From assembly GCA_013398295.1 (NCBI GenBank), contig VZSF01006618.1, positions 311,938-375,937 on the forward strand: a stretch of 64,000 bases of DNA, given 5' to 3'. Origin of the DNA: Chionis minor. Its lineage: Eukaryota; Chordata; Aves; Charadriiformes; Chionididae. The stretch's first letter is position 1; every line of letters begins with the position of its first letter. Of the stretch, positions 26,473 through 37,930 are shown in pieces. Position numbers and translations under genes: made by a program. The notes under the pieces are model-generated. The model ran no database searches and was not told where the DNA came from. It saw nothing but the letters and a program-made list of their open reading frames with translations.

Positions 26473-26637
26473 AAATACCGCTATCAGGATGAAGATACAC
26501 CTCCGCAGGAGCACAGCTCTCCACACATTACCAATGAGGTGACGGGTCCAGAGCTGGTTCATGTATCGGAGAAGAACCTGTCACAAATTGAGAATGTCCA
26601 TGGATTTGTTTCCCATTCTCATATTTCACCAGTAAAG
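26473..26637 (+). CDS. DLG1: DLG1 exon encoding residues equivalent to human 107-161
   Basis: A 165-base exon, phase 0 at both ends, bounded by a strong acceptor (TTTTTTTTCTTCAG, AG at 26471-26472) and the donor AAG|GTAGGC at 26638. Its 55 residues run from [14 protein letters not shown] through [19 protein letters not shown] to [11 protein letters not shown]. From memory, human DLG1 residues 107-161 differ at about five positions (for example I to S, Q to H, I to T, E to Q, I to V), whereas DLG2 has HDHSLPRLTHEV and GYVLQSHISPLK in the matching places. The segment links the variable N-terminus (L27 or palmitoylated cysteines) to the I1A/I1B spliced inserts and PDZ1. It holds no folded domain; the KYRYQDED start is shared by PSD-95, PSD-93 and SAP97. 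Upstream partners are the L27-region exon outside the window or the alpha-type exon at 17158-17220. Confidence 0.97.
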
Positions 26638-28142
26638 GTAGGCATTTATTATAAGAGTGAACTCTTTTGATATACTCTCCAGGGATATAACTTTGGGGGA
26701 GGGGGGAAATGCACCTGCTTCTCTTTTTTTTAAAGGGACTGCTCATTTGTAAAATATGCTTTGTAGACGTTAAGGCATTGACTTAGTTCTACACATTCTT
26801 ACTAAAAAGGATGATAGTAAAATGTTAAGCTAACAAATATAGGTAACTTAAGGTCTCAGGTGTAGTTGTGATAGGTACTGTGGTTACTGTGGTCAGTTAC
26901 ATTTATGGGTTTTCTATGAGGATCCTGTAGAATCAATTCAGAGTTTGTTTCCAGTAAATATTTCACTTGAGGACCTATGTGGAAAATGTAATAAGCCAAG
27001 TGTAATACATAGCCCTGAAGCTTTTCAGCATACAGCAGCATTACTCTCAAGACAACTCCAGTAACTTCAAAATTAAAAATTAAGAGGATAAACGGAGTGT
27101 GAGGTTTTGCGGGGGCGGGGGCTGTAGCAGGCAGTTTTATGTGCTGGGTTAGCTGGGAGATGTAGCTGAATAATTTTCAGAATAGTGTATTATTTTAGTG
27201 TGCCAGGCTAAACACTGTTTTCTATAACACTTCTGAGTCCTTACGGCTTTGTAGAACAAGTGGAGAAATTACATGATACGAATGAGTATTCGGGCATTAG
27301 AATGATGAGGTGGGCTTACATTATGATAGGCCTACATTTTGGTATTTTTAGCATGAATTGTTGGTGTGTGGCAGTATCCTCTGTGACTGAAACTGGCAGT
27401 GTACTGTAATGAGTGCTGCTGTATGTTAAGAAAAAAGTTGTTTTGAATTTAGTTACATTTCCAGAATTTTTTATAATGAAAAATCTTGTTGAATGTATCA
27501 GCTCTTTATAAATGACTTGTAAGTATTCTGCAGAGGAACCAACTGTAGTGGGTGGGTGTGTTTAGTAATTATGTTCCAGCTTTTCTAACATTTTTAAAAT
27601 GTATATGTTGGTATTGAACACAGTTATTTATTTTTACTTATAACTCTATAAGGAACTCTCTGTGTGTTTCCATAGTCTTCAGAAATTAGGCAAGCTGAAT
27701 TCTTTAAGCCCTAGTGAATAACATTTTTGAAGTGGGCTATATTGACCTCTGAAGAGCCTTCTAAGAAAGCCAATATGATAAACCTTTCATTTTGAGAATG
27801 ATGAGGACCTCAATCTTCTGTGGCTTATGAAGGTAGACACACAGTAACACACTTTCACATGTACAATTCCCTGAATTTATTGATACTCAGAAAGTAATAC
27901 ATCATATTTTGTGTGCAGTCATTAAAAATTTAAAAAAACCCTCACCCTCTGCCTCTCGGGACTTAAGATCAACTGTTTATTCACAAGCTTTTCCTAGCTC
28001 ATAGTGCAGTTAGTCTTGCATTTCAGAAAGCATAAAGGGGTTAAAGAGGCAAACTGTAAAGCTGTCTGTAATAAGTGATCAAGTATAATGCATTTCACAA
28101 TCCAGAAACTCAGAAATAAAAATGTGTATGTGTCAGAATGGG
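26638..28142. other. DLG1: Intron, no gene recognised
   Basis: The first 1.5 kb of the intron downstream of the shared exon. It contains a G/A-rich run at 26694-26707 and a G-rich run at 27110-27122 (GCGGGGGCGGGGGC), and no clear repeat or exon. Confidence 0.65.
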
Positions 28143-28676
28143 TATGTGTTGTGGTTTAACCCCAGCTGGCAGCTAAGACTATGCAGCTGCTCGTGCAGTT
28201 CTCCCTCTTCCCCCCTAGAAGGGCAGGGAGAAAAGGAGGGGAAAAGAAAGGGGGAAAAACCTCATGGGTCGAGATAAAGACAGCTTAATAGAACAGTAAC
28301 AGAAAAAGGAAAATAATAATAGTAAAAAATATAAGATAAAGTAAGGCAACACAAGTCACTCTTACCACTTGGTGAATTGGTTGCCCAGCTCCTCCGAAGC
28401 AGGGATGATGGATTCCCGCCCCCTGGTCAATCCCCATTTATACTTCAAGCATGACATCTATGGTATAAAATATTCCATTGGCCATTCCATTGTCCTGTCT
28501 ATATTCCTTCTCAGCTTCTGTGCAAAGCTGAAAAAAGTCCTTGAATAGTAAAAACATCACCCAGGAATAACTGAAACAGTATGAATTATTGACATTCCTT
28601 TCGTACCAAATCTTAAATACAGCAATCACTAGAAAGAAAATTAACTCTATCCCAGCTGAAACCAGGACAATATGTG
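28143..28676 (-). mobile_element. Solo LTR of an avian endogenous retrovirus with 6-bp target-site duplication, antisense to DLG1
   Basis: The element spans 28149-28670 (522 bases). Its ends are TTGTGGTTTAACCCCAGC and GCTGAAACCAGGACAA, an imperfect terminal inverted repeat. It is flanked by the perfect direct repeat TATGTG at 28143-28148 and 28671-28676, the target-site duplication. Compared with the avian LTR family I remember (sense strand starting TGTCCTGGTTTCGGCTGGGA), this copy lies in reverse. On the minus strand a TATA-like TATAAATG is seen around 28434-28442 and a TATTAA polyadenylation-type signal at 28284-28291. A six-base duplication fits an ERVK-like integrase. No gag, pol or env sequence remains, so the two LTRs of a provirus probably recombined. 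It is less decayed than the LTR at 10.2 kb. Confidence 0.92.
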
Positions 28677-31600
28677 AGACTGAAGATCTATTTCTTGGAA
28701 CTGACTAGGTGGTATTTCATTGTACTTGAGGCTATTCAAAGGGCCATAATTGCTTTGGTTTGTTTCTGGTTGCTTGGATCTAAGGGAAACCAAACTACTC
28801 AGAATAGTTCCTGTGTTTGACTTTATTTCAGATTATTTTTGCAAATAGCCAACTACAGAAATAGGCAAGTGAGGATTTGATATTGGCATTATTAACATTC
28901 CGTGGAAGATGACTTACTTTCTTACCTCTCTGTAGTATGAGTGGTCTGTACCTTAGAGAGACCCTACCAGACAGTCTCCAGAAACAAGCAAGGCTTGTAT
29001 TTATAGTGTTATGTGGGTTCCTTAATTATCTGTTTCAACTGAGCTTTATTTAACTACTGTAAGTTTCTGTAAAGGCACTGATGTAAAACCCAGAACAGTT
29101 CTACAGAAATAGATATGAATGATAGTACTCTGCCTTTCCCTGCTCAGATGTGATCCAAGCTGAAAACTTTTTTGTTTTCCTGGGGTGTGTTGAATATACA
29201 ACTCTGCTGCACTGTTCTGGAAGAAAGAAACCACATCTCGTTTAAACTATTCTGGAAATAGTTACACAGCCTGTACGTATAATTACAAAATAGTGAGGCC
29301 TCTTCAAAATACTGTGTGTCTTGAGTCTCTGAGGAGGATTAGTGTTATCTTTCTCAAATAGGTAAGTGCTGGGAAATCACCATGTTAGGAAACAACGTGT
29401 GTTGTGCAACTCATATTACCGTTTATACCATACATCTGATTTTGCGGGACTATTCACTCTGTTAATTTCAAAGCAATGTATGGTAGGACTGAAATTTCTC
29501 CGAGCTTTATTCGTCTTTAAACTGGAGTGGGTGCTCCAGAGGTCAGTTGTTTACCATCATTTTGAGGAGCTTTGAATTCTGATGCTAAGTTGGCTGCTGG
29601 GTTGCGTCTGTCCTGAAGAAGTCAACTTCTTTGCATAACTCATTTATAACCAGAGTCTGAGGGTCTTAAGAGTGGGGTATATCCATAGTTTTATAGGCCC
29701 TGAGGATCTTTATGGGACCTTCTAAAGTAAAATGCCTTTGAGCTCACAAAATTTCGCTCGGGACATGGTTTGCTAATGTAACTGGAATAAATGCTGTTAA
29801 AACTTGAACTCAAGAATGTCAGGGGAAAAAACCCCAAGGTTGGTATTCTATTATTAGCATAGCTGGTCCTCTGTTCATTTGGCCTGATGATCTACAAGAT
29901 GTTCATAGTTTTAGCATAACTCATGCTGAAGATGAATTTAGCACCCAGGTCTGAGTTAAGAGTGCTTTGCATTATTTATTTGGTAGGTTGGCTTGATGCA
30001 CTGTGTAGGGACTAGGTTTTGGTAATATACACGAACTTGATTAGCTTTGTTCAATAATACATTTGCTTAAGGAAACTAAATGTAATAGAGGATGTGTGTT
30101 TTATTATCATAAAAAAATGAGAAGATTTAAAAAAAATGTTAAATGCGCTTGAAGTTTCAAATACAATTACTAGTTTAAAGAACAAATGTAAACAGTGGTT
30201 TATGATGGTATACTGCTTTTTAAGAAATGCTGCAGAGGGCAGTAGAATCAGATTTTGAGGAATACCTTATTTTATAGCAAGCCCTCTGCATTCTAGACCA
30301 ATAATACAAAACACGAATAGAAAATAGTGAAGGAGAGATGCCTGGTTTTGACTAGTTTACATTTTGTTCTTGAGAGAAGCTTTCCAGTTTTCTAGTACTT
30401 AAAGCAACTTTTACAATTTGCTTGTACAGGTGGATGATTTTCAAAGAGCAGCTTTCAATGACCAAAAAGACAAATGTGTATTGTAAATTTTAGAGGATGA
30501 GCATATGAACACTATTTATCAAATGTTCCATATTAAGTATTGTGGTAACTCAAGGTGGTTTGCCTTCTTGAGAGGGATGGGCTACCCCAGATTCAGGTTG
30601 GGGTCAGATGTTGCACGTTTGCAATTAGCGTGAAATAACTGATACTAGCTGTACTGATTTAAATGTTAAGCATGAGACAGGGCTTACAGGTTTTGTCTTG
30701 TTAGGGTGGAGCTTTGTCAGTTTAAGAAGAAATGTGTGCTTCATATGTCTGAGCATCAAAGAAGTAAATTTGACGCAGGAGATTTCACGTCCTCTGTTCC
30801 CTATTTAATACTGTGCGAAGTAGAACTCTTCTTAATTCTGTAAAACAGCTCTTTTTTTTAGTGTTTAATGGTGGAGAGTCTTGAACAGATAGTGAAAATG
30901 GTCAAACTTCAAATCCTTCACAAATAGTCTGTCCCAAAGATTTTAATGAAAATTTTCAGTAGATGGGCAGGTACTACCAGAATTTCCTCGATATGAGGTT
31001 TCCAAATTCCGCATAGAAACCTGCAATTGCAGTGTAAAGCTCCTTGACTTATGAAATAAAATGTGATTAAATTGAGTAGACTTTGATGTAATTGAAGCAA
31101 TATATTGCTACCGAGATTGACCACTAGATGGTGATGCTACAGAAGGATTTATTTCAATTTTAAAACTGAATTTAGCTTCTCTATATTATCTTCAGATTGA
31201 CACTTGGAATTTAACATTAGTTTTTTACTAAATAGCTCCAACCAAGTGAAATATATTATAGATGTGATATGTTATCAAACAAGTTTAAAAATTGTGGAAT
31301 GGAAGTTGGAGTCTTCTATCAAAGAGAAAAAGCTTTGAGTAATATATTATTACAAGGTTTTAAAGTAATGGCTCATGATGTAATGAGACCAAAAAAAAGG
31401 TCTTAAATTGCACTGTTCTTTATTTAAAGCAACCTCTGCATGAGAAAAAATATTTATAGCTCTGTATTTATGATGTAGTATGGCAATTCAATATTTGTGT
31501 AGACTTTGATTTGGGATTGTATGTATTTCTGTATATGTTTGTGTATTATCTGTTGGTATTGGAGGCTATTATATCACTTGTAATACAGAACCTCCAAAGG

Positions 31601-34600
31601 AAACATGCAATGATTTGTAAACTACTAAATATATCTTGTACTGGAAAGATACATAATGACTAGTGTGATAAATGTTAAACTTTAGCACGCTCTCTAGTAA
31701 GTTCTTAGAAGTGCAATATTCATTACAATTCCTATTAAAAATTAGTACAAGGCATTTTTTAGAGAGCTTTCCAAGTATTTGGTAAGTTTATAAATGATAT
31801 TATGGTGTGGCTGCCTGCAGTAACAGGAAGCTGGACTTACTGATTAAGAAATGTCTTTTCAGTTCTATTTTCTTCAACCAAATCTTTTTTTACTGATCTG
31901 TCTCTGGAGATTGTCACTGTAAGAAAAATGCTTGCACTTGGTTTGTTCCTTACACTCGTAGGAGACATTGACAGCTGAACATGAATGTTCTAGCTGGAAC
32001 TTTGTACTAGCTTTATTAGTCTAGTAAGGTATTATTATGGACTGAATAGCACAACCATAAGGAACTAAAGGTATTTTACTGGCTGAATTTTCGGCCTCTT
32101 TAAAACAGCTTTGTGCACTCATCAGTGAAGTAGCAGAACAATCCAGGAATGTGAGAAATAGATTGGGGGTGGGGTGAGGGAGTATGTTAATCTTTAATTT
32201 ATAGTTACGTAATTATGGACTCTTGTACATATTTCATGCAACGCAGTTGGCTCCTTTACTGGTCTAATGTGTTCACAGAAATGATCATCTCTGCACAAGT
32301 GATGCTGGGAAAAGCCAGCACTGAGCAGGTCGGGCAGTGTAGTGATTGGCCTCTTGCATTACCGGTTGCCTGTTTGATCTCATGCAAAGACCTGTCATTC
32401 TGGCTGAGTGCTGTTACATTCTGCTAGAGTACTCAAGCTTCAGATAATACAGTAAAAACCTCCACTTCCCTGTACCAAAGATATCTTTAAAAAATGTTTT
32501 AGACATGTAGATTAATGCTACTTGCCCATTCAAAGCACAGGGGTAGAGTCTGTGTTGGTTATGTAAAGTTATTTCAGTGCAGAAAGCTATGACTTCATAA
32601 TATTGTGACATTAAGTGCAAATGAGTTGCTGTTTTCCTGTCTTTGAACAGTGAAGTATTTCAAACTAAGGTGGAATACTGTTCTGCACTGAAAAAAGATG
32701 AAAGTTTTACCTCCAAATTTTAACTAGGAGAATCTTTTTGCCCAAGTGAAACATCTTGGTACTGGGTTAGAAACTGATCTCATGATGTGTTGAATACCTT
32801 TGAACCAGTAGCTTTGTCCCATGACAGTGCCCCTCTGCCTTAGCTGTGTTTGCCTAGCAGCGTCAGATCTGGGAGAAATAAAACTTATTCAGGCTCAGTT
32901 TGCATTAGAATGACAGTAGTCCTTTATTAGAGTAAAAGCAGTAAAACAGAGCTCTCTGAATCTCTGAACTTTTGGAGTTTGGGATGGTGTAGTGGGAAGG
33001 GAAGGATTACTCTGTGCTTACGCTATTAGCTACTGAGCCAGGCAGTAGGTTAGTTGGGCATTTTATTTGACCTAATGCTGCAATTATGTGCTTGTTGGAT
33101 AAGTACGATCTCTAGCCTAACCTTTCCTCTTGCTTAGAAGTAGCAGCCCCTGTTTTTGTGCCAGATACCTTCCACGTAGTGTAGTGTGCACATCCTTTCA
33201 AAAAAGTTTCTGATGGTCTGTATCAGCGGTACCCAAACCTTCTACGTGACGGGCTTTGTAATCCTAGTACAGCAGTCCAGTTTACTACATGCACACTGTA
33301 GTTTTACTCCGTGAAATAAATGTCTTGTGCCCACTTAGTGTGTGTCTGTTTTTTTCACATCTTTAGACGTCTCTGGAAAAGCATTTCTGGGCCCTAATGA
33401 TATTTAAGCTTAATGGTTTTAAATTAACTCTGATATGAAACTGCTTATCTAGTAGCGCTGCAATGCCATGTAACAGTCTGCTTAAACTGGCTGTGGTATC
33501 ATAGGAATGAGATATGGCAAGATGGTACTCGTTCTTAAAATAGCATCCAAAAGGGAGAAGAGAAATGAGAACTCGGTCTCATTTCTGTGCTGGCAAAACA
33601 TGGTTAAAGTATTCTAAAGAGCAGAATCAATGAGTATGTGGAGAAATTACAGATGAGAAATTAATGAAAGCATTGTAAAGAGACTATCTGCTGTACAAAT
33701 GTCTTCGAGTATGTGCATAAAGATTATCTTGTTGATGTAGGTTTCTAGGCTTTCTTAGATGCGCACAATAGAATTCCTCCAAAAAGCTTACAGAGAAATG
33801 TAAGTTGTTATGGAGTAACGAAAAAAAAAAGGGGGGGGGGGGAATTTAATTGTTTTTAAAAACCCAACAACAAACCAACGTCAAAAGGAAAGTAAAAGGT
33901 AAGAAAGAAAATCAGTGATCATGATGGATGGATGTTACCAGAAAGATCTTGTAAGAACTTGTGTTCTCATTGCATCATCTCAGAGGAATGAGAGCTCAGG
34001 GTTGTAACAGATTAATGGAATAATCACGTCAGTACTCAAGTTACAGTCAAAAAGGCAAACGGAATACAAGGAATATCTGGAGAAGCAAATGGCAATAAAA
34101 TTGCATTATTTTATCACTCCTGAAATCTGTACTGTTCCTTATCTTGATGAAGAAAGCATATCAATCTGGAAATTGTTCATAGAAGAGGAGTAAGTGTGGT
34201 CAGAGGCAGAGGGCAGCTGCTGTACAATAAAAGATGAATCAGTTTGACTCCCCAGTTTAGGAGAGCTGAGTCAGGAGATACCAATAAAACTAGAGTCAGT
34301 AAGGTTGAGCCACTAAAATTGCCTAGGAAATGGTTATTCCAGTAATATGAACTCATATTCGGAAATATAAATTAGCAGGTAGTATTTGTCTTAGTCCCTA
34401 AACACAGCAATCTGCAGTCAGCTACTGGTAGTCTTTTGGTTTCTGGTTATACCAGTAAAGGTATTACAACGTATGTTGCTTGTCTCTTCTTTTTTCTTCA
34501 ACTGGAAGCAAGCACCTTTATTTAACTCCTTCCAATTAATCTATATGGGAAATAACTGCTTATATAAATGTTGCATATACACACATGCTTCCTTTAATGC

Positions 34601-36784
34601 AGGACAACTGCCTTTCCCTGTGAACCAAATCTTGTGCTGATGAGCGTAATAGGTTCCCTTCCCTTTATCTCCTGGTGTGTCTTCCCTCTGATCCGCCACC
34701 CTGTTCCCTCAAGTGCTTGTCCAGAAGTCTTTTAGAGCTTGTGGAACATCTTTTAAAGTAGAGTTTTCTGTTCATTAGAAGAGTTTTTCTGTCCTTAGAA
34801 GGAACTGATGCTCTCTATGATTTGAGGAACTGTGAAGGGTGTGTTCAAGGCTAGCCAGCAGTCAAAGTAATTGTAACTTCCTGTTTTCCCTTGTATGTTT
34901 TCTTGCTGATATTATTTCCTGAATGCTGCTCCTGTTTGAGCAGGTAGGTGAGATTACCCTGAAGATGGAAGATGCTGTTTCCATTTAGAAATTAAAGATT
35001 GGTTGATGTGTAATTTGCAAAATCAGTTATGATTGAGAAAGTTGCAATCTGTTACCACCTTTTTAATGGAGACCTTTCTAAAGCTTTATGACATTTTCAG
35101 CAGGAAGACAGTACTTCTGGAGTTAGGAATATAGCTAGAACAGTGAAGATTACAGAGAAAAATTTGAACACACCCTCAGAAATAGTGATTCTTAGACTAG
35201 CATTGTACTTGGGTTGTCACTCTTGAAAGGAGGTGCTCTATGATGTTTAATTAATATGCTTTGCCCAAGTTTTTGATAGAACTTTTAAACTTGCTGTAAT
35301 TGAAGAATATACAAATATGTGCAAAGGTGCCAAGTTTGTGTCTTACAGTTGACCAAATCTGCCCCTTTCTCATTATGGATCTGCTCAACAAATTCTTGTC
35401 AACACAGACAAGAAAGAATGAAAAACTGTAGCAGATGGACTGTGGGTTAATCCAAACATTAGAACAACCTGAGATGCAGTAATCAACATCAAGTCTTCTT
35501 AATAACTGGTTATACTCTTTTCGCCTGAGATTTCCCCTGAGCTCTCAGTGCAGTTGGGTTCATTCTGATGACTGAAGAAAGCCTGAAAAAACTTGCATTA
35601 AACACAGGATGTTTCTATCAGTCTGGCATGCCAAAAAGATGGGCAGGAGATTCATGAACAGGGTACGGAAGACCAGGCAGTTTAATCTGCACAGATTGGT
35701 AGGTTGTCTGAGGTGTAGTATGAGTAATAATGTAATAATCTTTTATAGTCAATATTTATACTAAAATGTATCATTACAGAATAATCATGCTGGGATGTTT
35801 ACTTATAAGGTGGTTTCAGCAGTAAAATAGCTACCTTTTATTGACTCTATAAATCAAACTTGATCAAGGGCTAAGCTTTCAGTCCTGTCTCTCAACTAAG
35901 AGCTAAGATAAGCGTTCTAATGTACCTTAGCCGAAAGGGTTAGCAATTTCTTTTGCCACAGTATCCAATTTGAGTAGTGTGCTCCTGGGCTTTGGCTTAA
36001 AATATTGTATATGCTTGTTAATGAGATTTAAATTTGTTATGCCAGTAAAAATTTATTAAACATAGAATTCTGAAAAGTCTAAAAAGTAAACATGAATTCA
36101 TATCTATATTTTCAGTGGTGTGTGTTGTTCCCCTGCCTGGAGAGTTAAGATGCATAGTCTATATTTGAGTATTTAAATTGAGTCTGCATGTTTCTTTTGT
36201 CTCTATTTTTTTAGGGTAAAAACCGAAGCGTTACTGAAAATAAAATAAGTCCCTGCCATTGTTTTAGGTCATTCTTGAATTTTCTCTATTGAATATATCA
36301 GCTTATTCCTTTAGGGTCTGTGCTTATTTTAGACAATATTCTCTTTAGCAGGAAACTAATATAAGACACTTTTTAAATGCTTCAGGATTTTGTTGTTATT
36401 GTTTAAAAAGGATAATTGAGATATAACTGCTTTTTGCTTATACAAACAATATTTGTTGCTGTGCATTTTTAATTTCAAGGTATGTGTGCTGCTTGTAAAG
36501 GTATAGCCAGAAAAACTGTATCTTTTGAGATTAAAATATGGCATTATGTCAGCTTGTCCTAGCAAGCTGATAATAAGAATTGGCTCAGGTACAAAGTCAG
36601 AGGCAGCTTATTCCAAGTATTTGATGTTAATTTTTAAATTCAGTAACCCCTATGATTATCTTGTTAATTGTCCACAGAACAAATAATGTTACTTTGCATC
36701 CACTACAAATGCAGATGTATCTTGCAATAGTTTTATTAAGCTATATAAAGGTATGTGTACTGACATAGAAATGTTAATTACATG
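28677..36784. other. DLG1: Intron, no gene recognised
   Basis: AT-rich intron of about 8.1 kb. No exon with paired splice signals and coding character was found. The I1A insert exon (a proline- and valine-rich peptide in mammals) was looked for and not seen. Items noted are an A10-G12 homopolymer junction (33821-33842, separate entry) and a possible DNA-transposon end at 33223 (rejected list). Confidence 0.6.
33821..33842 (+). repeat. A10-G12 homopolymer junction
   Basis: Ten A bases are directly followed by twelve G bases. Poly(G) runs of this length are rare and prone to slippage, so the true length may vary between individuals or reads. Confidence 0.9.
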
Positions 36785-36997
36785 CTGTTTTGTGGGGTTT
36801 TTTAGGGTGTGGGGTGTATGTTGGTTTTAGGTTTTGTTTTCTGTGTGGTTATTTCTTTAATCTGCAGAGTCTCAATTCTTCCCTCACAATAAATGGGTGG
36901 GGGTGGGGTTTTGCTGCGGTGTTTGGGTTTTTTGGTGTGGTGCTTTGGGGTTTGGTTTTTTGGGGGTGGGGTGGGTGTTTTTGTGGTTCTAGTTGCC
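36785..36997 (+). repeat. G/T-rich tract with G-quadruplex potential
   Basis: The + strand is almost free of C for long runs and holds clustered G-runs: GGGTGGGGGTGGGG at 36895-36908, and GGGG at about 36946 followed by GGGGGTGGGGTGGG at 36962-36975. Four G-runs with one longer loop can be drawn for a quadruplex. The tract sits directly beyond the poly(A) end of the minus-strand pseudogene (36998-37013), so on that strand it is an A/C-rich tail, probably grown from the retrocopy's poly(A). Confidence 0.75.
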
Positions 36998-37930
36998 TTT
37001 TTTTTTTTTTTTTAAATTTTGTCCCCATCGATTCAATGCTCGGAATGTGGAAAAGGGATGATGGAACCTCTGGACTCCCTTTAGTACTTCTGAGATTCCC
37101 TGGTGAGCCTGCCAGTTCTACCTCCTGAGTCTGGAGGCAGTCATTCACAGGTGTAATTTCAGCTACCACCTTTGTTGATTGATGATTCTTAGATTGACTC
37201 CTTTGTCTGGATACTTGCTTTTCTGGCCAAATAGCACTTCCTGTGATTTCTACAGTAGGGGTTTGGCTCTTTGTTGAAATGCTCTTTGACTGAAACCAGC
37301 TCCTGTTTTTACTCCCACCCATCACTTTTTTCAACTGTACAAGCGTCCATTTTTCTTGTGTGGACTCCTTTGCGTTATCTTGATGTTGTGCACCTCTTAG
37401 AGTTACGCCATGCCTTTAACTTTGGGTTTCTTTGTAACTTGCAAAAATGAGGATTTGTCTCATCACTGCAGTACAGGCTCCTTCTACAAATAACTGCAAG
37501 TGTATCTTGTTAGGCATCAGCAAATCCTGCTCAGTATCGTTACCGTCCATATGGAGTGTAGGTGACACAGATTGCTGTTTTATCACCAGTGTGATTGCAT
37601 AACCTCTTCCTGAAGTACTTTTCTGGATTTCTGTCTCTATTGAAATTCAGTCATCATAGCTTCACTTTCCGGAAATTTTTTATTTTGGTCCATACAAGCC
37701 TTTCCTGAAGTCCTGATTTCTACGGTCTCTTTGTCAGTCATACCACAGTTAGTCATTGGCTCGGTGGGAATCATCCTTGAAAGAAACTGCCTTGAAACAC
37801 AGCAAACCTGTCTCATCTTCAGACAGATTGATGTAGCAGCAAGGAAAATAGGTACTTGGTACATTGCTTGTCCATGTGTTGGGGTGTTCCCTTTCAGAAT
37901 TTTAAACAATAGTCTCCTATATGACTCTCA
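36998..37930 (-). pseudogene. Probable processed pseudogene of an unidentified gene
   Basis: On the minus strand a long reading frame is traceable from about 37927 to 37014. A first block (37909-37637, about 90 codons) reads into a stop. A one-base frame change near 37640 then continues it through a second block to a single TAA at 37416-37418, after which the same frame stays open for over 130 more codons to about 37014. It ends directly in 16 A bases (36998-37013 as T on +). About 300 codons with one shift and one stop in AT-rich intron is unlikely by chance, and the terminal poly(A) with no intron-like breaks points to retroposition. Peptides such as KILKGNTPTHGQAMYQVPIF, KEWTLVQLKK-like EKWTLVQLKKVMGGSKNRS and VVAEITPVNDCLQTQEVEL are serine-, threonine- and glutamine-rich, as in a disordered nuclear protein. 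A faint resemblance to LRIF1 is only a guess. No 5' target duplication was identified. Confidence 0.5.

Noticed and set aside
33223..33300. CAGCGGTACCCAAACCTTCT, resembling the end of a hAT/Charlie DNA transposon
   Set aside because: No matching second end or 8-bp target duplication could be found, and similarity is confined to about 25 bases.
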